Positions 1 through 11,568 of a stretch of 64,000 nucleotides of DNA are shown here, in pieces. Position numbers and translations under genes: made by a program. Within the stretch, counting starts at the first letter, position 1. Each line of letters starts with the position of its first letter. The stretch is from Astrothelium macrocarpum. Lineage: Eukaryota; Ascomycota; Dothideomycetes; Trypetheliales; Trypetheliaceae. The notes beneath the pieces are model-generated. The model saw only the letters and a list, made by a program, of their open reading frames with translations, was not told the origin of the DNA and ran no database searches. The stretch spans positions 248,001 to 312,000 of the forward strand of contig JAGEMR010000016.1 in the NCBI GenBank assembly GCA_021030915.1, given 5' to 3'.

Positions 1-916
1 TCTGCCCTTCCGGCCGTGAGGCAACAAGAAAGACGGCAACTTGGCCTCTTACCTGTCATCACGCCACCCAACTTAGAGCGTTGAAGTCATCGAGCGACGA
101 CCTTAAACATCCTTTGGACCCTTTCGTGCCTGAGAGCGAACGCCGGACCTCATCTAAATCGAGAATTGCCCTTGAGATCAGCCCTTAAGCATGACCTTTT
201 CTCTCTCATCCTTGGCTACCCTATGACAGAAGATCGGAAAAGCTTTTAGATTTCGAGATGTCTATTCGACACGAATGCTTTAACCAGCATCATCTCTACC
301 TCCATATAAAGCTTATAACAACCGAGCACCACTTCTCTTACTTAGCACTATCATTTGTCTCGCCAAGGACCCGTAGTAACTTCCTCACGCCGCTTTTAAC
401 ACAACTTTGATAGCAAGCATCATATAGATTCCACGGCCATCTCATTGAACCTTGTCAACATACCTATAGCTTGTTTCTATCCGAATGTCTGGTAAGAAAC
501 CTTGATGTTTGACCCAGACCCATCGTTACGCCAAAACCGGATCGACTCTGCTCATCTTCACCATAGAATATCCCCATGATCAATTAAGTCATAGTACTGA
601 CGACGACCATTGGAATCTCTTGTAAGGTGGACAGTCCATGCCAACGTTTTATTTCCGCCGCGTCTTAATGTCATCATAAGATTTGAAAGACATGCATCCT
701 TGACGATACTCAAGTACCCTGTTGTGGAATGCTCTATACAATATGCTCATATCGGCGCTGCTTTCTTAATCCATGCCTGGCGCAATAATCTCGGCTTAGC
801 TTGCGTTGATCGCGTATGTCACGGCACTCGGCCTTTTTTGTAGCACCGCAGCGATGCTATACCAATGTTTAGCTGATAGGTGTAGTAACAACCATACACC
901 CAGTCAGCAGGCTTGA
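1..916. other. intergenic, no gene recognised
   Basis: No open frame here starts with ATG, is long, and resembles a known family. The stretch lies downstream of the OPT transporter and probably contains its 3' UTR and the flank of a neighbour outside the window. Confidence 0.5.
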
Positions 917-3420
917 TCAGCGTAGATGAGGTACGTGGAGGCTCGCCAGTATTAGGTTGACGATGCTGAAAAGCCCTTCGCCCAAGATAAGTCCACTGGC
1001 CAGCACAATGATTGGTGTTTCCGACTCCTTTCGATAGGAACACCAATACCAATTCAAAAGTCCACCAATGGTACGAGCGAGCGTGAAGGACGGAACATTG
1101 TACATGCCTATCACAAGAGTCAAAATTAGCATCCATGCAGAAAGCTGACTATCCAAAATTTTGTATACAACATACCAACAGCCACAGCGATACCACCAGG
1201 TATGTATGGCCCGATCCTCTTCAAACTTCCGCCCTTCTCATTCTCCGCAATCCTCAGTATCGTCGTACACACAAAGAGCACACCAGCCCCCAAAGCCCAC
1301 CACCCCACCATCGGCGGCAGTCCTTGGCCCGTCACCAATCTCGCCGTAAATATCCACACATACCCGGTCGGCACCTGAAACATCTCCCCAGGTACCTGAT
1401 ACACATGCGTATACAGCTTATACACCAATGCACTCACCACCGCACCCACCGCACTCCCAATCATCTGGCCCCAAAACTGGGCCTTGGGCGCCGCGCCCAG
1501 CAAATGGCCCGTCTTGAGATCCTGCAGCAGGTCACCCGCCTGCAGCGCGCCGCTCTCGGACAGCGCGCCCGCAACCAGATTGATGATGACGGCATTGGGG
1601 TTGTCGCGTGGCGTGAACAGCGCAAACGCGAGCTGCGTCAGCTTTGAGATGCCGGACACCGGGTTCAGATCCGTCTCGCCCAGCGCGCGCACGCCCATGA
1701 CGGAGAGGAGCAGCGCGAGAACCAGCGCGACGAGCGTGAGCGCAAACGGCATTAGCCTCCCGAAGGTGATGTGGATGGCGGCGATGGAGAGGATGATGGA
1801 GCAGATGAAGGCGATGAGGGCGACTTTGGTGGAGACGAGTTGGTGCGGTGGGGCGTCGGGTTCGGGCGATGAGGAGGAGAGAGGTTTGTACGGTTTGTGG
1901 GTGTTTGGATGCTCAGAGCTGGAGTGATGGGAGTCGGTGGGTGGGTTAGAGGAATAGAGAGGTATGTAGCCGCTGGTTGAGTGCCAGAGTGATGCGACAT
2001 GATCCCGTAATCCCCCATTTCGAACTTGTTGAGCGAGTCTTGGGCCGTGTCGAATGAGAGGTCGCGCAACCAGCCAGCCAAGACTAATCAGAGAGTCTGC
2101 AAGCATGATGGCAAGGCTGATCCAAACGATCCAGCCTTTGCTTCCAGTGCTCCAATCCCTTACTGGTCCTGGAGCCCAGCCTTTGCTCTTCGCAAGAGGT
2201 GATAGTATACCCCATCCCACGACAGCACCTAGTAGCATGTGTAGAGTTGTGGAGGGACCCATGATAATTCCCTGGCCAACATACGCTGGAGACGGATTTA
2301 GGTTCCAAAGCCAGTTGTGGCCAAGGTTCAGTCCTAGTATTGGGATGTTACGCACGTACGGGACGAAATATGTACAGAGTGTCTGAAAAGGATGATATGT
2401 CAATTCTCCAAATTTGGGTACTCTAGAGAGGTTATTACGTACATAAAAGGATGAGACTACAAAGGACATTACAAGTAGCCGAATATTTGCCCTCCAGTCA
2501 CTCTGCTTCTCTAATTCACGCTTGGCGTTGTCTCCCTCCTCGACCTCAGAGTAAGACTGAGTAGGAGGTTCAACTTGGGCTGCGCTGCCATCGGACTGGT
2601 GTGCTATGAGACTCTGCTGCTCTTGTGTATCTTGCCGCGCAGATTGAGCATCATGTCCCTGTTGGAGGAGACCACTCTTCTCTTGATCGCCATGCAAGAC
2701 CCCAATCATAAGAGCGGTCGCCGTGCCACTAGGAAACTTGAGCTTCTCCCGGATAATGACTTCACGCCGTAACGGGACAGCAAAGACTACACCAAAAAAG
2801 CATATGCCAACTGCCCATACTATAAGCTTCCAAAGTCCAATTCGTAATGGTCCATTCTCTTCAGGCTTGAGCAGGAAGTTGAGCGCAGGGACAACGCCCA
2901 CAAACCCACAACCAAGCGGCATAGTACCCACCGACCCCGCAACACTCTGAACAAGTACATTCTCCACAGGCGTAAAGGGAAGGTCGATGAGACGAGCGAC
3001 CGACTTGAAAAAGGCAAAGCCTATCAAAGCTGCCGGCATATTCATCCCACTCACCCATCCCGTCTGTAGTCCAAAGTACATGTTCGAGAAGCAGATGATG
3101 AGACCGATTGCAAGGCCAACGACGACACCTCGGACGGTGAAATTTTGGGGTTCGCTCGCCCGCTCTGATAAGTATGCTTCGGCATCTTGGCGAGTCGTTT
3201 GGTCGTCTTCCGAGTTGCGCTTCGTGTTTTCGTCACGACCATCGGGTGTGAGATCTCTGTATTCATCCCGCTCTTCGCTGTTTCTCTGGCCGGTGAAACT
3301 CGTCGCCGAGGAGTATGCCTGCGTGGCATCGTGCCCTCTGTCGGGCGCCATGGCAGTGAGGGGAATGGAGAAGCCCATGCGAGCAACATTGATATCCTCG
3401 TCGTTCCTGCTAACCGTCAT
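917..3420 (-). CDS. OPT-family oligopeptide/metal-chelate transporter
   Basis: Exons complement(917..1107, 1176..3420), 811 aa. The protein is hydrophobic throughout, with roughly a dozen or more membrane segments, an acidic N-terminal tail of about 90 residues and hydrophilic loops near residues 240-310 and 480-530. Features recalling OPT proteins are NMYFGLQTGWVSGMNMPAA in the first membrane segment and, across the splice, GGIAVAVG-MYNVPSFTLARTIGG near the C-terminus. The 68-nt intron (1108..1175) has donor GTATGT, branch GCTAAT and acceptor TAG. Without splicing the protein would stop after VSFLHGC and lose the conserved last segments. The sequence resembles the yeast YGL114W/plant YSL-like branch more than classical peptide OPTs, so the substrate (peptide or metal chelate) is open. 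Location is inferred to be the plasma membrane or an endomembrane. The start is the first ATG of the long exon. Confidence 0.94.
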
Positions 3421-4011
3421 CGGGGTTTAGCGTGGTGACGTGATTCTGTGCTTTATCGCGGCATCAACTTCTCGCATATCCAGGTACCAATGTTAAAAAA
3501 CGTTTTGGAACATCCAAACGACTTTAACATTGTGGAGAAGATGAAATCACGATTATATTCGCAAGAACATCAGGCGCAACTACGGCTTGCTTCTATCCAC
3601 GGAATGGACAAAGTAATTTCGTCCGTCTAACTATCGGTTCGTGAAACACCGTCTTTTTTCCGAAAATCTATTAAAGAAGTGGTCTTATTGGCTATAAACT
3701 GCTCAAGTACGCGGCCGTTATCACGACGCGTTATCCTATCTCTCGTTTGCTTATGCCCAACGAATGAGCGTGATTGAGCACGTTTCGAGCGTACCTACAA
3801 TCAGAAAGATGAAACAGCCACACTCATCTCCCTTCCCTCTCAACTGCCTTTTTGGATAGATACAAGAAAGATGATAGCACAAAAGCGACATTGCCATTGC
3901 ACAGAATTGTAATGGATTAGATATTCCATCAAAACCCCTGCATCACGTGGTGTCGGATTCAGCCCTCATGCCGGGTTCAGCTCTCATATCCAGCTCAGCT
4001 CATACTGTTCC
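3421..4011. other. intergenic between two minus-strand genes
   Basis: Holds the promoter of the OPT gene and the 3' flank of the next gene. A 60-codon plus-strand frame at 3448..3630 has no recognisable features. Nothing else is supported. Confidence 0.5.
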
Positions 4012-4955
4012 TTAGTATTTCGTACGCTGCAGGCGACTTCCGTTTAACTCAGAAATGGGTTGAGGCTGTTCCAGCTCGATTCTTATGGTCTCTAAAGTTG
4101 CATCAAGTTCCGGGCAGTGCTTGTTGGCCTCCAGTTCCTTTCTCTGGTCTCCGTATTGCATTTGGCTGGATTGTTGCGTGCTTGAGTGCAATCTCTCTTG
4201 ACTTTGACGCCAATTTCGACGCCCAATAGAAAAGCCTGCAAGGCCAACCAGAATCAGACATAAGCCGGCCACTCCACACACAATACCTATTGTTCTGGGT
4301 TCGATGGATTTGCTTCTTGGCCCCGAGGCTGCTAAGGTTGTTGTAGGCTCCGACGCCGTGGATTTTGGGTCAACTGAGGAAGTTGGAGCCACTGCAATAC
4401 TCGAGGGAAGTGATGCTGTCCCATTTGATGGTCTAACATTTGTTGCCTCCTCGTTTACAATCCACAGCCCATTTCCTTGATTGCAGCAATCCGTAGCATT
4501 CTGGTCTTGCCCACAACACCAAGAGCCATCATCACATTGCGTGACAATCATGTCTGTTGCATTCCAGGCATGGGTTTGAGTGGAGGACTCTGGACTAGCT
4601 GAAGAATAATTTAAACCAACTCCGTTTAGGCATAGTTTCAAGCATTTGGGACTTTGCCAAGATTCATCAGCTGACCAGGTTTATGTTAGCACTTTAAGCC
4701 AGTGAGAGATCTGACCAACATACTGCAGCTCTCACGCCAGAATCTTCCATCAATAGTGTTTTGACAAAGACCATTATTGAGGCATGTGTCCCATTCGGCG
4801 CAACACATGCTCACACTGCCAGCGGAAGTGCATGGTGAGTATTTTGGACTAGGATAGAGCAAATTCCGATCTGTTCCATTGGGGAAGTAGCAGTTGCCAT
4901 GCGCGAATGCCAGGAACAATTGCACGACCAAGGTGAACGAGATCGAATCCGCCAT
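4012..4955 (-). CDS. Cys-rich single-pass membrane protein (fungal surface protein)
   Basis: Exons complement(4012..4670, 4724..4955), 296 aa. The 53-nt intron has donor GTATGT, branch GCTAAC and acceptor CAG, and restores the run WRESCTDESWQSPKCLKLC. Architecture: a signal peptide (about residues 1-20); a Cys-rich ectodomain with CYFPNGT, SMCCAEWDTCLNNGLC and CDDGSWCCG motifs (about 20-145); a Ser/Thr-rich stalk; one transmembrane helix (GIVCGVAGLCLILVGLAGFSIG) followed by RR; and a cytoplasmic tail of about 90 residues. This N-terminal Cys pattern recurs in many filamentous ascomycete single-pass proteins of unknown role. A surface receptor or wall sensor is possible but not demonstrated. 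Confidence 0.88.
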
Positions 4956-7900
4956 GACCTTCCAAGCGAATGGGAAGGCGTCTGCGATTCCGTATGAATA
5001 AAAGAGCTCGGGAAGATGTTCTCAACTACGGAGTCTTCTAGTACCGAATAAAAGATGAAACCCATTCTGCGCAGAATATATCAACGTATGTCAGGGAACT
5101 TCTGTGACAGACACTGTCCACGGTGATCTTGCAACAAGGAGCTAAGGCGTTTATCCCAGAACCTTGGTTCCAAAACTAGCTATCACTGGAAAGTGGATAA
5201 CCCGGGGGAAGGGAATTGGATAGTCTTGTAGATAGGAGCAGAGTTGCAGTATTGCCATAATACTGTAGATTCTTCCTCATTGGTAAAATCGATTGTCAAA
5301 TATGTACCTGTGGTGCTCTCTCCACCCGCATTGTCGGTTGATACTGATCCTGACCCAATTGATGTCGATTTATCAAATTAACAATCCAATCTCTGAATCA
5401 AAGAGTACTTTCACGAGGGGGTGCGGCTCCCTTGTGAAATTTCAGAGCCTGGTCGTCTGTTGGTTCTTCATGCATGTTCTAACCTAACAATACCCTCAAT
5501 GTGGCAGCGTAGTCTCAACATCCCGGTAAAATATCCCAGACGGTGGAAAGTCGATGCGCTCTTGTAAAAAGATTGTCGGATAGTACTAATATTTCTTTTG
5601 GGGATGTGGTTGATACTAGGGTATCGTGACTAAGCAAAGGATTTCTATTGGTGGCTGCACAGCACGGCGTCGAAATACCAAAATACCTCAGGTTCATGAC
5701 CCAAGACCGGTGAAAGGCGAAACTGAGGAAATCTTTATCACCAGCTCAATCAGTAAGTGCTCAAGGCAAACCGAATAATCAGTCGAGCATTTTGAATTGC
5801 TTTCAGCCATCTTTGATACCTGGAGTCATCTGCGAACGCCGTGTATTAAATAGTAAGGATATCTACAAGAGTATGATAGGAGAGTCTTATTTTGAAAGTC
5901 TTCTGGACCAACCACTATCAAAGTAGAAATCTGAGTTCCAAAGAGAAAAGGCATTGAACCTGGCCATCCAGAGAATGAACCGGTCCAGATCGACACATTT
6001 GTTCGGCGAAGAAGGCTGGAAAATGGACAGCGAGAAAAGACAAATTCAATGTCTCACTGCATAGAGTGATGTGTCAAAAGAGGAAAAGGCATTTTGCTGA
6101 GTTCAAACATAAATGTGACTGCATATGCATGGCTATGCATGGTGCTGGGTGCCTTAGAAAAAGCAGTTGGTCCTGGGTGAGGTGTTGGGCACAATCTGCC
6201 AACGGCAAAGATTCATCACTACGATCGAACTCTCTTCAAATGCTTTGTAATGATCGAGATTGATATTGGCACCTTCGAAGTCATTCATGAGGTTCAAAAT
6301 CTCGGCGTCACAGTCGGACCATTCACTGCTCCGGATGCAAAGACTTGGCGGTTGCCTGCGCAAAACATTTTGATTTCTTGTAATGAACATTGTCAGGCAC
6401 AATGTCAGCCGAAACTTCTGGAGACTTACTCGAAGCTATCGAGCCGCTCCATCCATGCCAATGACGTCCAAGGCAACCTGCGAGGAATGCAAGTTTCGAT
6501 AAAGTTCCGACTCGCATCCCTGTGTGATGAGGATCTCCTGGCTTACAACAGCGGACTTTCCGCTGACTAGATGAGAAGCTCAGGCCGCAAGACGGGACAA
6601 TACTTCAGTCATAGCCCATTTTTTCTGTCATGACCGGTAAGCGACTATGACGTTTTTTCCATTGATGTCTTTTGGTAGGGCTTGGGTTTCCTCTCGCAGT
6701 TCCTCTCCGCTTTCCACTCGTATTCGTATACTACTCGACGGCGTAATCCTGGCTTGTAATATTCATTGATAATAATTGCCTGCTATACCGTGCTAAAATC
6801 GCACGCATAATTCCACCATTGACACCGACTTTGTCCTGTCAGCAGGCAAATATTGGCCTAAACGACGTGAGTCGACTGTGATGTATTGTGCAAGCGCATA
6901 CGCTTTGTCCCCATTCGTCTATTATGTTGTCGGTCAAGGCAGGAATCCCTGAATCAGATCCTTGTTTTTTCGATACTTTGGGGATTGAGCACGTTTCCTG
7001 ATCTCTATGGTCAAATTTGAGCGTCAAGCAATAGGCCAGCGCGAGCTTCACGGGCAAATGAAACACCAAATTGAATGTTCAGAGCTATTCAGATTCTGTA
7101 TAGAAAATTGAACGTCGGGTTCCGACCACCATATCTCAGCTCACCGAAATTTTTCCAAGCCCGCCTCTCCAGCAACGTTTGAACGACACCCCCGGATCTA
7201 TGGCTTGCTTATGGCTAGGTGGCTGGAAGCCGCAGTGTCGCACGATGATGACAGAGCCTTTTCCCCGCAAATGGGTCGATTTTCCTGAGAGCTCCAGCGA
7301 CTAGTTGCGGAAGGCTAGCATTGCGCTATTGAGAGTTGCACAACCTAGCCCAAACGAAAACCCGTTTCGTTTGCCCGGGTCGTTGTCTGTCCAATCAACA
7401 CGAGGCTGCTCGAATACGACTCGGTTTTGTGTGGAAACACGACTGACGATCCGCCCGCTACATGGTGAGATCGGTCCTCCGTGGTAATTTCCACATCCCC
7501 TGCCCCTGACCTGGCCTTCTACCGATCACATTCACAGCTTTCTTGCTTCGCGATCATCTCTATTTTTGGATTTCCATCTGTCAATCGCTTCTTAAATCCT
7601 TGGCGCTCATCGGGAGATCCCACGCGACCGAGCTCGGAGGAGGGTTTTCTCTTGTCGTTGCGCCCGTCCATCCGGCCGAGAAGCAGTTTTCTCGCACGAG
7701 TTGCTTTTGCATATAGTTTCAGGACAGCAAAAGATGCGCTTACGGGTGGAGATGAACAGAGTTGAATGCAGAATGCATGTAAGCACCGCCAATGGCTAGC
7801 TATGTTGTCCAACGCAAGATTGCCTGCCCCCGACTTTCTGACTCCAACCACCCTCCCACCTTGTTCATTGTTTTGGGGAGCATTCTGACCAGGAGATGGC

Positions 7901-8530
7901 CGGCTTCCAAGGCAGCGACGGGCTCCTATTGGTGCCAAGAGAACGGAGGACCCAGACGCCATGCAAAGGTTTATGCATAAAACGGTTGGCTTAGTGGGCG
8001 GCTGGCCCGGTTCCTGCTTCTCCCTGGTCATGCGCTAGCTTACGGCGCGCTTACGCTTTCCGTCCAACCATGTCTTGTTTACCAACCTGCAAGCCCCTGA
8101 GTCCCTACAACTTTGCCAATACTCACCGTGCCCATTGCTCAATGCAACGGCTCACGACGGGTAGCGCTAGATTGCTAGGCCAGCGTCGAAAATCGCAATT
8201 TCCAGCCGAGCTAAGACGTCAGTCGGCTTTGACGTTGCAACACGAACACGACGATGGCTTCGCGCCTGTGGATAGTCGCCAATTGTCGCCCACCGGCTGT
8301 AATCCCACCTTTCCTGCAGGTAGGTTTATAGAGTCCGTAGTACCCCCGGCATTTCCTGTCCTTTTTGTGTTCGGTCGCTTGATTGAAACCAACCTCCTTG
8401 ACCAGCCCCCTTAAGCAGGAGTGACTCTTTCGTTATAGTCCTTCTGTGTCTTTCGTTTCTTGGAATAAACAAAAGCCAGCTGTAGACCTCTGATTCGGTC
8501 TTTGCTTTGCTTCACTGTCGTTAATCCAAC
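4956..8530. other. long intergenic stretch upstream of the mucin gene
   Basis: About 3.6 kb without a recognisable gene. Short frames exist on both strands (for example 6250..6570 plus and 7519..8031 minus), but none resembles a known family or can be extended by splicing that I could see. The last kilobase is GC-richer and probably contains the promoter of the following mucin gene. Confidence 0.5.
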
Positions 8531-10924
8531 ATGATCAAGAATTCTTTTGCCTTGGTGGCTTTGGCCTCCACTGCTTTTGCAGGAGGTTCAGGATGGGGAA
8601 GTGGCAGCGATAGTGGCAGTGGATCTGGCTCTCCACCTACCTACGGTGGTGGCAGTGGATGGGGATCTTCTCCCTCAAGCTACAGTCAGGGATGGGGATC
8701 TTCTCCTTCAAGTTACAGTCAAGGCTGGGGCTCTTCACCCTCGAGCTACAGCAAAGGGTGGGGTTCTGAAACAGAAACTTGCACTGAGAGCACAACACCT
8801 TATTCCGAGACGTCTGGCTATTCAACTCCTACAAGTTATAGCCTCTCGACGCCCAGCACTTACTCGTCGCCGAGCACATATTCGACCCCAACTGGCTATT
8901 CTACCCCGAGTACATATTCGTCGCCCAGTACTTACTCAACGCCAACCACGTATTCGACTCCAAGCACATATTCATCACCCAGCACTTACTCAACCCCAAG
9001 CACGTACTCATCACCGAGCACTTACTCAACTCCGAGCACGTACTCCTCGCCAAGCACTTACTCGGCTCCGACGACGTATTCAACTCCCACTACCTACTCA
9101 ACCCCCAGCACCTACTCAACACCATCCACTTACTCTAGTCCAAGCACTTATTCCACTCCTAGCACAACGCCAACGACGTATAGCTATTCTTCAAACTCGT
9201 CGACGTATACTACGCCGTCCACTTATTCTACTCCAAGCACGTATAGCACTGGTTCAGTCACATCTGTCTCAATTCAGTCCTATAACTCGACTACTCCCAC
9301 TACCGAGACTTTGACTACTTATACCAGCGTTACCACCTGCCCTGTCACATCGACAACGAGCGGCACGACTTACACTACGTTGACCACAAGCACGGTCGTC
9401 ATCACCAGCTGCAAAGGGGGCTGCACCAAGAGCACCACACCGGTGACGACACCCAGTACCTACTCTGCGTCGACCACTCCCACCACCTATTCTGTATCGA
9501 CCACCCCCACCACGGTGACAGAGCAAAGCACAACACCAATCACAACAAGTTACACTTCTGGCTCCACCACAATAACCACGGAAATCACGACTGTCTACAC
9601 GACGACCTGCCCCATCACAAGCACTTATTCTTCTGGTTCAACGACTTACACCAGCACCTCTTCAACGGTCTCTACTTTGACAAGCACGCTCACCCACACG
9701 TCTACTGTCCCGGTCACTACAACTGAGGTTTCTACTGTCTACACTACAACTTGCCCTGTGACTAGCACGTATAGCTCTGGCTCAACGACCTACACGAGTG
9801 TTACTTCTACGGTTTCTACTCTGACTAGCACCTACACTCACACTGTTCCTTATACCACTACGGAGATTTCTACAATCTACACGACCACTTGCCCTGCTAC
9901 GAGCACCTACAGCACTGGAACTACCGTCCTTACGAGTACATACTCGACCGTCTCTACTATTACCTCGGTCTCGACAGCCACCCACACAATCCCAACTCCA
10001 ACTACGCCAGTCACTGTTAGCACGGCAACTGTCATTCCTACTCCGCCAGCTACCCCATCAACTTCCCCGGTCACTACTCCTGGTACGACTGTGGTGCCTC
10101 CACCAGTTTCTTCTCCTGGCACTACTGAGGTCCCCCCTCCAGTTTCATCTCCGGGTACTACTGAGGTTCCCCCTCCAGTTTCATCACCTGGCACTACTGA
10201 GGTTCCTCCCCCAGTTTCCTCTCCAGGAACTACTGAAGTTCCTCCTCCAGTTTCCTCCCCAGGTACCACCGAGGTCCCTCCACCAGTATCTTCGCCCGGC
10301 ACCACTGAAGTTCCGCCTCCAGTATCTTCACCTGGCACAACCGAAGTTCCGCCTCCAGTGTCCTCTCCTGGCACCACTGAGGTCCCTCCTCCCATCTCCT
10401 CTGCTGGTACCACTGAAGTTCCTCCACCAGTGTCCTCTGCCCCAACTACCGAGGTCCCGCCCCCGGAGTCCACTGTCCCCACCACCGCAGTCCCACCTCC
10501 AGTGTCTTCTGCTGGCACGACTGCAGTTCCGCCTCCAGAGTCCTCCGCCCCTACTACCGCAATTCCCCCGCCTGTCTCTACGGAAGGCTCAGTTCCTCCT
10601 TACAGCGCTGGTGCCTCAACTCCCATCCCACCTCCAGTCTCTAGTGAAAGCGTCTGCACTTGCGCTCCTTCGGCAAGCACAGTCTACATCACTGTGACTG
10701 CTCCTGCCTCCGGACCCACTGGTAGCACTGTCCCACTTCCCAGTGGTGCTGGTAGCAACGGAACTGCTCCTTACCCAACTTCTGCCAGTGGCGCTGCTTC
10801 AGCTTCAGTCAAGCCCAGCGCTTCTCCCAGCACGCCTATCCCAGCCAATCCCAACGCTGCCGCCTCTGTCAAGGCCAGCGGACTTGCGCTCTTTGCTGGC
10901 GTGCTCGCTTTCGTCTTCTTGTAA
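8531..10924 (+). CDS. GPI-anchored Ser/Thr/Pro-rich mucin-like cell-wall protein
   Basis: Uninterrupted 797-aa frame. It begins with a signal peptide (residues 1-17, ending AFAGG), then a Gly/Ser/Trp-rich stretch with GWGSSPSSYS repeats. Next come STYSTP/STYSSP repeats (about residues 102-238), then several units of about 45 residues containing YTTTCP (about 350-488), then 14 tandem 12-residue units of the type PGTTEVPPPVSS (about 517-684). The C-terminus is a small-residue region followed by a hydrophobic tail (ASGLALFAGVLAFVFL), as expected for GPI attachment near NAAAS. Such proteins are heavily O-mannosylated and attached to the plasma membrane or wall glucan; adhesion or wall structure is a plausible role. 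A long antisense frame over the repeats is a by-product of the 36-bp period. Confidence 0.92.
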   Translation: MIKNSFALVALASTAFAGGSGWGSGSDSGSGSGSPPTYGGGSGWGSSPSSYSQGWGSSPSSYSQGWGSSPSSYSKGWGSETETCTESTTPYSETSGYSTPTSYSLSTPSTYSSPSTYSTPTGYSTPSTYSSPSTYSTPTTYSTPSTYSSPSTYSTPSTYSSPSTYSTPSTYSSPSTYSAPTTYSTPTTYSTPSTYSTPSTYSSPSTYSTPSTTPTTYSYSSNSSTYTTPSTYSTPSTYSTGSVTSVSIQSYNSTTPTTETLTTYTSVTTCPVTSTTSGTTYTTLTTSTVVITSCKGGCTKSTTPVTTPSTYSASTTPTTYSVSTTPTTVTEQSTTPITTSYTSGSTTITTEITTVYTTTCPITSTYSSGSTTYTSTSSTVSTLTSTLTHTSTVPVTTTEVSTVYTTTCPVTSTYSSGSTTYTSVTSTVSTLTSTYTHTVPYTTTEISTIYTTTCPATSTYSTGTTVLTSTYSTVSTITSVSTATHTIPTPTTPVTVSTATVIPTPPATPSTSPVTTPGTTVVPPPVSSPGTTEVPPPVSSPGTTEVPPPVSSPGTTEVPPPVSSPGTTEVPPPVSSPGTTEVPPPVSSPGTTEVPPPVSSPGTTEVPPPVSSPGTTEVPPPISSAGTTEVPPPVSSAPTTEVPPPESTVPTTAVPPPVSSAGTTAVPPPESSAPTTAIPPPVSTEGSVPPYSAGASTPIPPPVSSESVCTCAPSASTVYITVTAPASGPTGSTVPLPSGAGSNGTAPYPTSASGAASASVKPSASPSTPIPANPNAAASVKASGLALFAGVLAFVFL
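8834..9245 (+). repeat. STYSTP/STYSSP coding repeats
   Basis: Degenerate 18-bp (six-codon) repeats within the mucin gene, encoding alternating STYSTP and STYSSP. Third positions vary among copies, so the peptide is more conserved than the DNA. Boundaries are approximate. Confidence 0.85.
9575..9996 (+). repeat. three long Thr/Ser coding units with YTTTCP
   Basis: Three consecutive units of about 45 codons, each with a TTE(I/V) start, a (V/I)YTTTCP core and a Ser/Thr tail ending in a TH-T-P stretch. The single conserved cysteine per unit suggests disulfide cross-linking between units or proteins (inference). Confidence 0.75.
10079..10582 (+). repeat. 14 x 36-bp tandem repeat (12-residue PPPVSS units)
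   Basis: Fourteen units of exactly 36 bp. Unit 1 is PGTTVVPPPVSS, units 2-8 are PGTTEVPPPVSS, and units 9-14 drift (Ala for Pro, Glu for Val). The cleanest copies are in the middle, the usual picture of a minisatellite that expands and contracts by unequal exchange. Copy number is expected to vary among strains. Confidence 0.95.
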
Positions 10925-11568
10925 TCTCGTCAAAATGCATGAGCAATGAAGGTTTCAACACTGGAGACTTCTGCGAAATAACCTAATGTGTTTCCTTTTT
11001 ATCTTTAATCTTCTAATGAATAATTGTTTGCTTTAATGCTTTGTCATACTTCGCTATTGTGGCGACGTGGATGAACATATTTGGTGAGGTAATACCGAGC
11101 CCATGACGGATCCCAAGAAATGGATCATCTAACGAGGTCTGGGCGTTCTTGATGTCACGATCTTTTGACGGTTTTTAGAATTGGGATCATGACGACACTC
11201 CTTAGACTTGGATTGGATTTGGGATTGAGCTTTCGGGCACGGCTCCTCTAATAAGTGATGAATGGAGACTGCTTTGTATATTACATTTATATACAAAATC
11301 GGAATACAAACAATTCGCAAGAACTGATCCTGATTACCATGTTCCATACATCGTGTTCCATTGTCATTGATTCATGCGCGCGACATTTTGTCTCTATAAT
11401 TACCAAAACCCAAGATGCCTGGAGTGGCCTTGCTTTCACCCGAGCTAACAGACACTCTAGTACTGCGAAAATTTCTAACAATTCCCAGTCAACACCATGG
11501 TGTGTATTTAGGTTTTAGGACAAAAGAGGATTACTAAAAATGACTTCATCATCGAATTCTACGTGGTT
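10925..11568. other. intergenic between convergent genes
   Basis: 3' flanks of the mucin gene (plus) and the dioxygenase gene (minus). No gene seen. Confidence 0.6.

Noticed and set aside
1135..1927. Plus-strand frames opposite the OPT transporter
   Set aside because: The minus strand encodes a clear OPT protein; these are antisense shadows of GC-rich codons.
7519..8031. 170-codon minus-strand frame in the long intergenic region
   Set aside because: No recognisable domain, signal or splicing partner; composition fits promoter DNA.
9907..10518. 203-codon minus-strand frame opposite the mucin repeats
   Set aside because: A repeat period of 36 bp keeps any stop-free frame open; the peptide is a reflection of the repeat.
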